From: Sphingopyxis sp.
Lineage (GTDB): Bacteria > Pseudomonadota > Alphaproteobacteria > Sphingomonadales > Sphingomonadaceae
Reading direction: 5' to 3'
Assembly (NCBI GenBank): GCA_012035435.1
Contig: JAAUPH010000067.1
Span: forward strand, 1 to 9,919
DNA length: 9,919 bases
Under the pieces are notes generated by a model. It was not told where the DNA came from. It saw only the letters and a list, made by a program, of their open reading frames with translations, and made no database searches. Numbering within the stretch: position 1 is the first letter of the stretch; each line of letters starts with the position of its first letter. Shown one piece after another: positions 1-7,655 of the stretch. A program made the position numbers and the translations under genes.

Positions 1-285
1 GTGGTGCAGGCACCGGACCATCATGTCATTCGCGCCAGCTTCCTAGCCTTCGGGCCATCTAGCCTTGACTTCGAACTCGTATTCGATGTGTTGAGCGAGG
101 ATATCGAGGTGGTGGCCGACGGCCGAACCAAGGTTGGTATCGATCTGATCGAGGCGTTGAACGATGCGGGCTATGAACTCGCTTATCCGACCCAGACGAC
201 TTATACTGCGGCCCCGGACGGGACGCTGATTCTTCCATTTTTCGACCCCGATGCAAACGGCCCAGCGTCCCCGCCAAAGCATTGA
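1..285 (+). CDS. MscS-family mechanosensitive channel, C-terminal fragment (5' end outside window)
   Basis: The reading frame is open at the left edge and ends with TGA at 283-285, leaving 94 residues. The segment I-R-A-S-F-L-A-F-G-P-S-S-L-D-F-E-L near residues 10-26 matches the cytoplasmic alpha/beta domain of small-conductance mechanosensitive channels, where a 'phi-x-x-F-G-x-S-S-L-x-F-x-L' strand is typical. The later G-Y-E-L-A-Y-P-T-Q (57-65) corresponds to the family's 'G-I-x-I-P-F-P-Q' end. In this family the protein sits in the inner membrane and opens under membrane tension to release solutes; the pore helices would lie upstream of the window. The apparent GTG at position 1 is simply an internal valine. 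A 99-base gap with no obvious terminator separates it from the next gene. Family assignment is fairly confident; the subtype cannot be judged. Confidence 0.75.
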   Translation: MVQAPDHHVIRASFLAFGPSSLDFELVFDVLSEDIEVVADGRTKVGIDLIEALNDAGYELAYPTQTTYTAAPDGTLILPFFDPDANGPASPPKH

Positions 286-384
286 CGCTACGGCGCGCCG
301 CATGCGCGGTCCACGGCTTGCCATCGCGCGCCGGAAGGTTCAGGAAGCGCCCCGATCAAGGCGGCAGGCAAAGGGAATGCGGCG

Positions 385-810
385 ATGAGCGGTATAACGG
401 CAGAAGCGCTGAAGGCGCGCGTGGGCGAGGCGATCGGCACTTCGGAATGGGTGCTGGTTGATCAGGAAATGATCAACAAATTCGCCGATGCGACCGGCGA
501 CCATCAATTCATTCACATCGATGTTGAGCGCGCCAAGGCGACCCCCTTTGGTGGCACCATCGCGCACGGCTTTCTGACCCTGTCGCTGATGCCGCTGCTG
601 TCGGCCAAATCCAATATTCCCCGCGTCGACGGCGTGAAGATGGGCGTCAACTATGGCAGCAACAAACTCCGCTTCCTCGCCCCCGTTCGCGCGGGCAAGC
701 GCGTCCGCGCGGTGTTCAAACTGCTTGAACTCGAAGAAAAGCGCCCTGGCCAGTGGCAACAGGTGCAGGAAGTCACCATGAAATCGAAGGCGAAGACAAA
801 CCCGCGCTGA
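385..810 (+). CDS. MaoC/NodN-like (R)-specific enoyl-CoA hydratase, C-terminus frameshifted
   Basis: This is a hot-dog-fold hydratase, expected to hydrate 2-enoyl-CoA to (R)-3-hydroxyacyl-CoA in the cytoplasm. The hydratase-2 motif is visible as A-T-G-D-H-Q-F-I-H-I-D, giving Asp39 and His44 as the likely catalytic pair, followed by the hot-dog helix A-H-G-F-L-T-L-S. The segment N-Y-G-S-N-K-L-R-F-L-A-P (89-100) is typical of the NodN-like branch. The ATG is preceded by AAGGGA eight bases upstream. The frame as read ends at 810 with a basic tail, M-K-S-K-A-K-T-N-P-R, that does not look like the family. From 780 the frame one base back reads E-I-E-G-E-D-K-P-A-L-I-C-E-W-I-S-Q-F-F-V and stops at 840-842, which is the expected C-terminus. 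One base appears to be missing near 779 (ATGAAATC for ATCGAAATC), so the intact gene would be about 152 residues, 385-842. It could supply PHA monomers or act in fatty-acid catabolism; the substrate is not visible. Confidence 0.85.
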   Translation: MSGITAEALKARVGEAIGTSEWVLVDQEMINKFADATGDHQFIHIDVERAKATPFGGTIAHGFLTLSLMPLLSAKSNIPRVDGVKMGVNYGSNKLRFLAPVRAGKRVRAVFKLLELEEKRPGQWQQVQEVTMKSKAKTNPR

Positions 811-850
811 TCTGCGAATGGATCAGCCAGTTTTTTGTTTGACGAGTAAT

Positions 851-983
851 CCCCTCCCCTTCAGGGGAGGGGCAGTGAAACTTGGCCCGGTGTAGCCGGG
901 CCTTAGGCGAGCGGGGTGGGGCCTCACGGCCTTGCGCCATGCCGACAGACCCCACCCCAACCCTCCCCTGAAGGGGAGGGGCT
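851..983. repeat. Nested palindromic intergenic repeat (REP/BIME-like)
   Basis: Two 21-base arms, 851-871 and 961-981, are perfect reverse complements, and each arm is itself nearly a palindrome (CCCCTCCCC-TTCA-GGGGAGGGG in the left one). Inside them lie a second inverted pair, GGGGTGGGG (913-921) with CCCCACCCC (950-958), and a separate hairpin, GGCCCGG-TGTAG-CCGGGCC (884-902). The element fills almost the whole gap between the hydratase and thiolase genes and ends about 18 bases before the thiolase ATG. This architecture resembles the dispersed palindromic elements common between genes in sphingomonads. Only one copy is present here, so dispersal in the genome is inferred. As RNA it would fold strongly and could end the upstream transcript or limit read-through. 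Confidence 0.8.
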
Positions 984-1001
984 TAGTTCAGGAGTTCCCC
1001 C

Positions 1002-2183
<1,182 letters not shown>

Positions 2184-2237
2184 ACGGAACACCAAACGCC
2201 AACGCCGGTTTCCTTCGCCATTGGGAGGAGACCGGCA

Positions 2238-2738
2238 ATGGCGGACGAGCAAGAGATTAAGACAAAATTCTGGAAGGCACTGGAGTCGGACATGACCGTC
2301 TTCCTCGGCTTGGCCGAAAGGGAGGACGGCCACGCCCGACCGATGACCGCACAGCTTGAGGATGATGGCTGGAGCGGCGACGACTATCACGGCCCGGTTT
2401 GGTTCTTCACTTCAACCGAAAACCAGCTTTACCAGCAAATCAGCGGCAACGCGCGCGCCACGACGCATTTCGTGTCAAAGGGTCACGACCTTTGGGCGAC
2501 CATACACGGCCGCCTCAGCACCTCGCAGGACCGCGCCACCATCGACCGCCTGTGGAACCGCTTCGTCGCGGCCTGGTATGAAGGCAAGGACGATCCCAAA
2601 ATCGCTCAGATCCGCCTCGATCCAGAAGAGGCGCAAATCTGGATCGACGCGTCGAGCATCGTCGCAGGCATCAAGATGCTGATCGGCATCGATCCCAAGA
2701 AAGATTATAAGGACAAGGTGGCGACGGTTACCTTATAA
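2238..2738 (+). CDS. Pyridoxamine 5'-phosphate oxidase-like protein (general stress protein 26 type)
   Basis: The 166-residue protein matches the flavin-binding split-barrel family that includes general stress protein 26. Visible landmarks are the N-terminal helix F-W-K-A-L-E-S, the strand R-P-M-T-A-Q, the core G-P-V-W-F-F-T-S-T, then A-R-A-T-T-H-F-V-S-K-G-H-D-L-W-A-T-I-H-G and the C-terminal W-N-R-F-V-A-A-W-Y-E-G-K-D-D-P. The last is typical of the branch in which substrate-facing residues replace those of true PdxH. Members usually bind FMN or F420 and act as cytoplasmic reductases of uncertain substrate. A strong GGAGGAG sits eight bases before the ATG. The gene starts 54 bases after the thiolase with no hairpin between them, so the two may be co-transcribed. 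The following phaZ is convergent. The family call is good; the substrate is unknown. Confidence 0.85.
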   Translation: MADEQEIKTKFWKALESDMTVFLGLAEREDGHARPMTAQLEDDGWSGDDYHGPVWFFTSTENQLYQQISGNARATTHFVSKGHDLWATIHGRLSTSQDRATIDRLWNRFVAAWYEGKDDPKIAQIRLDPEEAQIWIDASSIVAGIKMLIGIDPKKDYKDKVATVTL

Positions 2739-2781
2739 CCGGCCCGCATGGCATAAAGGGCGAGCGTTCTAGCGTCCGCCC

Positions 2782-3999
2782 TCATCCGTTCGCGCGGATC
2801 CAGCCTTCCAGCACTGGCGCGATATTTTCGCGCCATTTGCGGCCGTTGAAAATGCCATAGTGGCCGACGCTTTCGGCCATATAATATTTCTTCTTCGCTG
2901 CTGACAGCTTGGTCGCCAGTTTTAGCGCCGCCTTGGTCTGGCCCAGCCCGCTGATATCGTCGCGCTCACCCTCAATAGCGAGCAGCGCGGTATCGGTGAT
3001 CGCCGCCGGATCAACCAGCTTGCCGCGATAGTTAAACTCGCCTTTGGGCAGCAAATGGCGCTGGAATACGACATCCACGGTCTGGAGGTAAAACTCTGCC
3101 GTCATGTCGCACACGCTGCGATACTCGTCGTAAAAATCCTTTTGCTTGTCGGCCTCTTCACCGTCGCCATCGACCAGATGTTTGAACATCGTCCAATGGC
3201 TCATCATATGATTGCCAAGGTTCATCGACATGAACCCGGCGAGTTGCAGAAAGCCCGGATACACCCGTCGCCCCGCCCCCTTGTAATAGGACGGCACAGT
3301 CGCAATCACATTGTGAATGAACCAGTCATGCGGCCGCCCAGTGGCGTGATTGTTCACTGCCGTCGGGCACTCACGCGTATCAATGGGCCCGCCCATCATG
3401 GTCAGCGTTTTGGGACGGCAGCGATGCTTCGCCGCATTCATCACCGCCACCGCGGCATAAACCGGAACCGAGGGCTGACACACCGCCAGCACATGCGTGT
3501 CCGGCCCGATAAACTCCAGCCACTCGATGACATAATCGATATAGGATTCCAGATCGAAACCACCGGCCGTCAGCGGCGCATTGCGGGCATCGCGCCAATC
3601 GGTGATCCACACATCATGCCCGGGCAACATCCGTTCGACCGTTCCGCGCAGTAGCGTCGCATAATGGCCCGACATCGGCGCAACAATGAGCAGCTTCGGC
3701 GCACCCTCGCTGCCGGCATGGATGAAATGCTTGAGCTGACCGAAGGGTTTACGCGCCTCAATCCGCTCCAGTACCGGCACGATCTTGCCGTCGACCTCGG
3801 TCGTATCAAGGCCGAATTTGGGCTTGCCGCGCGGCGCAGCCGCATGCGCAAATACCTCCAGCGCCGATCCGAACATCGATCCGCCGCCAATATAACCATA
3901 GGGGTTGGCGGGGTGCGCGATCACTTGCGCTCCCGCCGTGGCGAAAGCGCTCGCACCCGCTAGCCAAGCCTTTTGCATTTCAAACGCGTGATAAAGCAT
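2782..3999 (-). CDS. phaZ: Intracellular polyhydroxyalkanoate depolymerase
   Basis: The enzyme hydrolyses stored PHA/PHB granules to hydroxyacids. I chose the ATG at 3999 (405 residues, starting M-L-Y-H-A-F-E-M-Q) because the family begins with 'M-L-Y-x-x-x-E-M-Q' and AGGA lies about nine bases upstream. A longer frame from 4053 adds 18 unconvincing residues. The nucleophile motif V-C-Q-P-S-V-P places a catalytic Cys at 174, and candidate Asp347/348 (E-R-D-D-I-S-G) and His380 (S-V-G-H-Y-G-I-F-N-G) complete the triad. Their spacing is close to that of the Cys-Asp-His triad known from the Ralstonia intracellular enzyme. A-P-M-S-G-H-Y-A-T-L-L-R-G is another hallmark. There is no signal peptide, as expected for a cytoplasmic granule enzyme. 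The gene converges on the flavoprotein gene with a 43-base gap. Thiolase and MaoC genes nearby support a PHA setting, although no synthase is in the window. Confidence 0.93.
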   Translation of the reverse strand: MLYHAFEMQKAWLAGASAFATAGAQVIAHPANPYGYIGGGSMFGSALEVFAHAAAPRGKPKFGLDTTEVDGKIVPVLERIEARKPFGQLKHFIHAGSEGAPKLLIVAPMSGHYATLLRGTVERMLPGHDVWITDWRDARNAPLTAGGFDLESYIDYVIEWLEFIGPDTHVLAVCQPSVPVYAAVAVMNAAKHRCRPKTLTMMGGPIDTRECPTAVNNHATGRPHDWFIHNVIATVPSYYKGAGRRVYPGFLQLAGFMSMNLGNHMMSHWTMFKHLVDGDGEEADKQKDFYDEYRSVCDMTAEFYLQTVDVVFQRHLLPKGEFNYRGKLVDPAAITDTALLAIEGERDDISGLGQTKAALKLATKLSAAKKKYYMAESVGHYGIFNGRKWRENIAPVLEGWIRANG

Positions 4000-4051
4000 G
4001 AAATCGTCCTGCTGGGTCCGCGCGCAGCTGCTGTACGTTCCGTAAAGCACC

Positions 4052-4079
4052 AATTTACGCAGTTCGCATTTTTGTGCAA
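4052..4079 (-). promoter_or_regulatory. Candidate phaZ promoter
   Basis: On the - strand TTGCAC (4079-4074) is followed after 16 bases by TAAATT (4057-4052), about 50 bases before the phaZ ATG. This is a moderate match to a sigma-70-type promoter in a locally AT-richer stretch. It overlaps one arm of the TTTGTGC/GCACAAA inverted repeat (4071-4077 and 4101-4107), so a repressor or activator could act here. The match is by eye only. Confidence 0.35.
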
Positions 4080-4096
4080 TGCATCATTTTTGCTGA

Positions 4097-4114
4097 CTTG
4101 GCACAAACTATGCG
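4097..4114 (+). promoter_or_regulatory. Candidate sigma-54 type -24/-12 element
   Basis: CTTGGCACAAACTATGCG contains TTGGCAC followed, after the canonical five bases, by ATGC. It matches the YTGGCAC-N5-TTGC consensus at every defined position except the first T of TTGC. It points towards yjhX, whose start is about 160 bases downstream. The same bases could instead give a sigma-70 reading (TTGGCA, 17 bases, TACATG). No upstream activator site was identified, and the call stays tentative. Confidence 0.3.
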
Positions 4115-4160
4115 CCGCGCTACATGTTCTGCCCGGCCCATGGTGGACGATGGAGTGCCA

Positions 4161-4187
4161 ATGTCCGAGAATGCGGGCCACCGCTAA
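4161..4187 (+). other. Possible 8-residue leader ORF upstream of yjhX
   Basis: An ATG at 4161 is preceded by GGAG (4152-4155) at five bases and opens an eight-codon frame, M-S-E-N-A-G-H-R, ending in TAA at 4185-4187. A hairpin CATCCC/GGGATG (4188-4207) begins directly after the stop. Two alternative hairpins then share one right arm (4231-4239): GCTGA(A)CGC with GCGTCAGC, or CGCTGA with TCAGCG. A short frame followed by competing stems before a gene is what a translation-coupled leader would look like, but a frame this short arises easily by chance. Confidence 0.2.
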
Positions 4188-4273
4188 CATCCCGGCGTAA
4201 AGGGATGATGGCTGAACGCCGCTGACAACAGCGTCAGCGCGCGCCGGTGGCATATCCATTCGGACGACTTACA

Positions 4274-4531
4274 ATGAACATTTCCAAAGCTGAACAGCGC
4301 GTGCTCCACGCGCTGGCGCAGGGCGGTGAGATTCGCCACCGGCGCGATTCCACCGGGCGCGTAATCGAAGCGCCCTCCTACACCCGCGAAGGTTATATCC
4401 TGACCGATGGCACCATCGCCGTGTTCAACCGGCTTCGGCGGCGCGGCTTTATCGCCTCGCAGGGGGGCCGACCCTATCGCATCACGCGCGAAGGGTTGGG
4501 CGCCGTGCGGGCGCAGCTAGATAACCGATAG
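4274..4531 (+). CDS. yjhX: YjhX family protein (UPF0386, putative topoisomerase I inhibitor toxin)
   Basis: Starting at the ATG at 4274 gives 85 residues, the same length as E. coli YjhX as I recall it, and the expected N-terminus [16 protein letters not shown] start at 4247 would add nine residues with no family support. Shared landmarks include G-G-E-I-R-H-x-R-D, the Y-x-R-E-G strand, T-I-A-V-F-x-x-L, G-x-P-Y-R-I-T and the C-terminal V-R-A-Q-L-D-N-R. E. coli YjhX (TopAI) has been described as a toxin acting on DNA topoisomerase I and neutralised by the acetyltransferase-like YjhQ. Here no yjhQ-like gene lies beside it. The fold looks like a small winged-helix or DNA-associated protein, so a regulatory job is equally possible. 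It is followed by a strong hairpin at 4577-4620. Confidence 0.85.
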   Translation: MNISKAEQRVLHALAQGGEIRHRRDSTGRVIEAPSYTREGYILTDGTIAVFNRLRRRGFIASQGGRPYRITREGLGAVRAQLDNR

Positions 4532-4576
4532 ACTGGTTGTTCAGCTGCACTGAATAGCCTCGGTACCACAGCTACA

Positions 4577-4620
4577 CAGCGCCGACCGCCTCGCCCATTG
4601 CGGCGGGGCGGTCGGCGCTG
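4577..4620 (+). terminator. Strong hairpin after yjhX, possible terminator
   Basis: A perfect 14-base stem, CAGCGCCGACCGCC (4577-4590) with GGCGGTCGGCGCTG (4607-4620), encloses a 16-base loop. It lies 45 bases after the yjhX stop and 14 bases before the exporter ATG. No T-run follows on either strand, so it may not be a classical intrinsic terminator. Its position also allows an effect on translation of the following gene. Confidence 0.55.
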
Positions 4621-4634
4621 CTAGGGCCAAAGCC

Positions 4635-6421
4635 ATGGTTCAATCAGAAACAACCGCGCCCACCGAAGCTCCCGCCCAGGCGCGGAAACTTTCCAGCCTC
4701 GCCATGATCTGGCGGTTCGCGCTAAATTATCCCGGTAAGATCGCCTGCGCGGTCATCGCGCTCGGCTTTGCAGCTGCGCCACACTGGCGATCCCGTGGCA
4801 GTTCAAGGCGATGATCGACAGCGGCTTTGTCGCGGGCGGCGGCGATATTGCTCCACATTTCCGGTATTTTTACATGATCGTCATCGTGCTCGCGCTTGCC
4901 ACCGCGATGCGCTTTTACTTCGTCAGCTGGTTGGGTGAGCGCGTCGTCGCCGATATTCGCGGCGCGGTGCAGCGCAATCTGCTCCGCCTAGCGCCCGCCT
5001 ATTTTGAAGAGAATCGCCCCTCCGAAATCGCCAGCCGCATGACATCCGATACCGCGATCATCGAACAGGTTGTCGGCACTACCGTCTCGGTTGCGCTGCG
5101 CAATGCGGTGATGGGGATTGGCGGCATCGGCCTGCTCTTCACGCTGTCGCCTCAGCTTACCGGCGCGATGCTGCTTGGCATACCGGTCATCATTATGCCT
5201 ATCATGCTGCTGGGTCGCCGCCTGCAGAATATCTCACGGTCCAGTCAGGATCGCGTCGCCGATATCGGTGCGATGACTGCCGAACAACTCGGCGCGATGA
5301 AGATTGTACAGGCCTTTGGTCAGGAAGGGCGTGAGGCCGACCGCTTCACCACTGCCGTTGAAGCCAGTTTCGCCACCGCGCGCCGCCGCGTCCTCCTCCG
5401 CGCGCTGATGACCGCCATCGTCATCGGGCTGTTGTTCGGCGCAATCACGACCCTGCTGTTCTTTGGCGCAAAAGAGGTCGCCGCTGGACGCATCAGCGGC
5501 GGCACCATCGGTGCCTTCGTCCTTTACGGAGGCCTCGTCGCGGGCGCATTCGGCGCACTCACCGAAGTCTGGGGCGATCTCCTCCGCGCGCCGGAGCCTC
5601 CGAGCGGCTGAGCGAACTGCTGAATGCCGAACCCGACATCCGCGCGCCGGCAACCCCGCGCGCGTTGCCCGAACCTCCTCTCGGCGCGCTGGCCTTCCAC
5701 GAGGTCGAGTTTCGCTACCCGACCCGACCCGACGCCCCTGCACTCCACGATTTCACACTCAGCATCGCCCCGCGCGAAACTGTCGCCATCGTCGGCCCGT
5801 CGGGCGCAGGCAAATCGACGTTGTTCCAGCTCGCTCAGCGCTTCTACGATCCGCAAAGCGGCACCGTAACCATCGACGGCACCCCGCTGACCGATGCCGA
5901 TCCCGCCGATCTGCGCGCGCGGCTCGCCATGGTCCCGCAGGAAACGGTGATCTTCGCCGCCAGCGCGCGCGACAATCTGCGCTATGGCAATTGGCTCGCT
6001 GACGATGCCGCCATCTGGGCCGCTGCCGATGCCGCCAACGCCTCGGAATTTCTCCGCAAGCTTCCCGACGGTCTCGACACTTTCATGGGCGAAGGCGGCG
6101 CACGTCTGGTCGGGCGGCCAGCGTCAGCGCATCGCCATCGCCCGGGCCTTGCTGCGTCAGGCGCCGATCCTGTTGCTGGATGAAGCCACCTCGGCGCTCG
6201 ATGCCGAAAGCGAACGCCTGGTTCAGGACGCGCTCGACCGCTTGATGGCCGACCGCACCACGGTCGTCATCGCCCACCGGCTTGCCACAGTCCGCGCCGC
6301 AGACCGCATCATCGTGATGGACGAAGGCCGCATTGTCGAGCAGGGCCGCCATGACGCGCTGGTCAACGCTGGCGGCCTCTACGCCCGCCTTGCCCGCCTG
6401 CAGTTCCAAGAAGCCGCCTGA
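4635..6421 (+). pseudogene. ABC exporter half-transporter (MsbA-like), broken by three frameshifts
   Basis: The gene encodes a fused membrane-plus-ATPase exporter subunit of about 595 residues once frames are joined; such proteins dimerise in the inner membrane and pump lipids or drugs. The start ATG at 4635 opens M-V-Q-S-E-T-T-A, with a first membrane segment around 4725-4800. Break 1 (near 4777-4780, one base missing) moves the frame to A-T-L-A-I-P-W-Q-F-K. Break 2 (near 5590-5592, one base missing) moves it to G-A-S-E-R-L-S-E-L-L. Break 3 (near 6106-6109, one extra G) falls inside the signature motif, giving A-R-L then [10 protein letters not shown]. The nucleotide-binding domain is otherwise complete: Walker A G-P-S-G-A-G-K-S-T (5794-5820), Q-loop V-P-Q-E-T (5932-5946), Walker B I-L-L-L-D-E-A-T (about 6167-6190) and H-loop His at 6275. 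As written the longest unbroken piece is the membrane domain (to 5611). True decay and sequencing error are both possible. Confidence 0.85.
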
Positions 6422-6444
6422 CCCTTTTCGTACAGGAGCCCGCC

Positions 6445-6966
6445 ATGATCCACGCCCAGACCATCCCCGTGTTCGAGCAACAAACCCGCGCCCTCATCAG
6501 TCAGCTGAGCAAGGCCGCCGGCTGGTGCGCGGACAATGGCGTCAGCGAGGCCGACCTGCTCGACACTCGCCTCGCCCCCGACATGTATCCACTGGCCAAA
6601 CAGCTGGATTTTGTGGTCGCACAGCTGGTGCAGCCGATCCGCCGCCTCGCGGGTATCGACCTCGCCGATCCGGCCGAGGCGGAGCCGACCATCGCCGCGC
6701 ATCAAGCCCGGCTAGAGGCAGCTCTGGCGCTGATCGCAACTGTCAATCCCGCCGCGCTCGACACCAACCCCGACCGGATCGTCAGCATGGACCTGCCCAA
6801 TGGCATGGCGTTCGATCTGCCCGCGACCGCCTATGTTCGCGACTGGGCACTGCCGCAATATTGGTTCCACCTGATGACGGCCTATGCGCTCATCCGCATG
6901 CGCGGTGTCCCCATCGGCAAGGCCGATTTCGTACCGCATATGCTCAAGCATCTGCGCAAAGCTTAG
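6445..6966 (+). CDS. DUF1993 family protein
   Basis: The 173-residue protein matches the DUF1993 family, soluble helical proteins related in shape to the DinB/YfiT four-helix bundle. Two recognisable blocks are R-L-A-P-D-M-Y-P-L-A-K-Q (42-53) and, near the C-terminus, F-H-L-M-T-A-Y-A-L-I-R-M-R-G-V-P-I-G-K-A-D-F (from about 141), which carries the family's 'T-A-Y-x-I-L-R-x-x-G-V-x-I-G-K-x-D' signature. No signal peptide or membrane segment is seen. AGGAG precedes the ATG by about seven bases, and the gene starts 23 bases after the exporter, so they may share a transcript. The biochemical role of the family is not established. Its stop lies one base from the stop of the convergent exbD. Confidence 0.85.
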   Translation: MIHAQTIPVFEQQTRALISQLSKAAGWCADNGVSEADLLDTRLAPDMYPLAKQLDFVVAQLVQPIRRLAGIDLADPAEAEPTIAAHQARLEAALALIATVNPAALDTNPDRIVSMDLPNGMAFDLPATAYVRDWALPQYWFHLMTAYALIRMRGVPIGKADFVPHMLKHLRKA

Positions 6967-6967
6967 C

Positions 6968-7390
6968 TCAGATCAGCGGGGCGTAATCCGCAATGCCAGG
7001 AAAGCCGATCTGCGTCGCACCATGGCGGCGGATTGCTCCAATAGCTTCGTTCACACGCAAATAGCGCGCCTGCGCATCGGGTTCGAGCAAGATAGCGGCG
7101 GGTTCAGGAAGCGCACGCGCAGCCGCTACCAACCGCCCCAACTCGGCCAAATCGACCGCCTCGCCATTCCAGCGGATGATGTCGGATGTATCGATCGTCA
7201 CCATATTGCGGTCGATAATCTTCGCGGTGGGCGGGCCCGCCGGAAGTTCGATGTCGACGCTATGTGTCGGCTGCGGAATGGTGATGATAAACATGATCAA
7301 CATCACCAGCATCACATCAATCAACGGGGTGGTGTTGATGGCGGGAACGGCGTTCGGATCCTGACGGAAAATACTGCGACGACGACGCAT
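6968..7390 (-). CDS. exbD: ExbD/TolR family biopolymer transport protein
   Basis: I chose the ATG at 7390 (140 residues), with GGGGAGA about seven bases upstream; a longer frame from 7441 adds 17 residues lacking family features. The protein has a short basic cytoplasmic N-terminus (M-R-R-R-R), the segment I-N-T-T-P-L-I-D-V-M-L-V-M-L-I-M-F-I-I and a periplasmic domain starting near T-I-P-Q-P-T. Asp25 in the membrane helix is at the position of the proton-path aspartate of E. coli ExbD, and overall length is nearly the same. In the family it works with ExbB/TolQ to transmit proton-motive force to TonB or TolA. No exbB, tolQ or tonB gene is adjacent, so this may be an accessory ExbD using subunits encoded elsewhere. 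About 195 bases separate it from the ompA terminator upstream; within them I see only AT-rich TATAGTATATT (near 7520) as a promoter hint. Confidence 0.9.
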   Translation of the reverse strand: MRRRRSIFRQDPNAVPAINTTPLIDVMLVMLIMFIITIPQPTHSVDIELPAGPPTAKIIDRNMVTIDTSDIIRWNGEAVDLAELGRLVAAARALPEPAAILLEPDAQARYLRVNEAIGAIRRHGATQIGFPGIADYAPLI

Positions 7391-7586
7391 TGATCTTCTC
7401 CCCACACACGCGGGCAAATCAAAATGCCGGTCTGGCGCCATCGACGCCTACCCCGCGCCTTGTCTCCCCGCTTTGCAAAGCTGTTGACGCGGCTTCGCCT
7501 AGTCGCGGGCCGGAGAGACAATATACTATAATTCGGCCGTGACAAGCGTGGTCGTCAATACCCAATGTAATGCGAATTCCCGGCAT

Positions 7587-7620
7587 AAAAGAAAAGGGCG
7601 GCACCTTGCGGCACCGCCCC
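7587..7620 (-). terminator. Rho-independent terminator of the ompA-family gene
   Basis: Read on the - strand, GGGCGGTGCC (7619-7610), loop GCAA (7609-7606) and GGTGCCGCCC (7605-7596) form a ten-pair stem with two G-U wobbles, capped by a GNRA tetraloop. The run TTTTCTTTT follows (7595-7587). It lies 36 bases after the ompA stop. This is the clearest intrinsic terminator in the window. Confidence 0.9.
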
Positions 7621-7655
7621 TTCCTGTTTCCAACCCTCGCGGGCGGAAATCTTGC

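Noticed and set aside
851..983. CRISPR-like or mobile-element end interpretation of the palindromic repeat
   Set aside because: There are no regularly spaced direct repeats, no target-site duplication was seen and no transposase frame is inside.
2757..2782. AGGGCG/CGCCCT hairpin between the flavoprotein gene and phaZ as a bidirectional terminator
   Set aside because: Only six pairs, no T-run on either strand, and one arm overlaps the phaZ stop codon; too weak to call.
3055..3654. A 199-codon + strand frame inside phaZ
   Set aside because: It is antisense to a clearly functional gene and its His/Arg-rich content is not protein-like.
4000..4053. Longer phaZ start at 4053
   Set aside because: It adds 18 residues with no resemblance to the family, while the ATG at 3999 has an AGGA site and the standard N-terminus.
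7510..7530. ATATACTATAAT-like stretch as a promoter on the + strand
   Set aside because: No + strand gene lies downstream and no suitable -35 box sits at 16-18 bases; on the - strand it is at most a weak hint for exbD.
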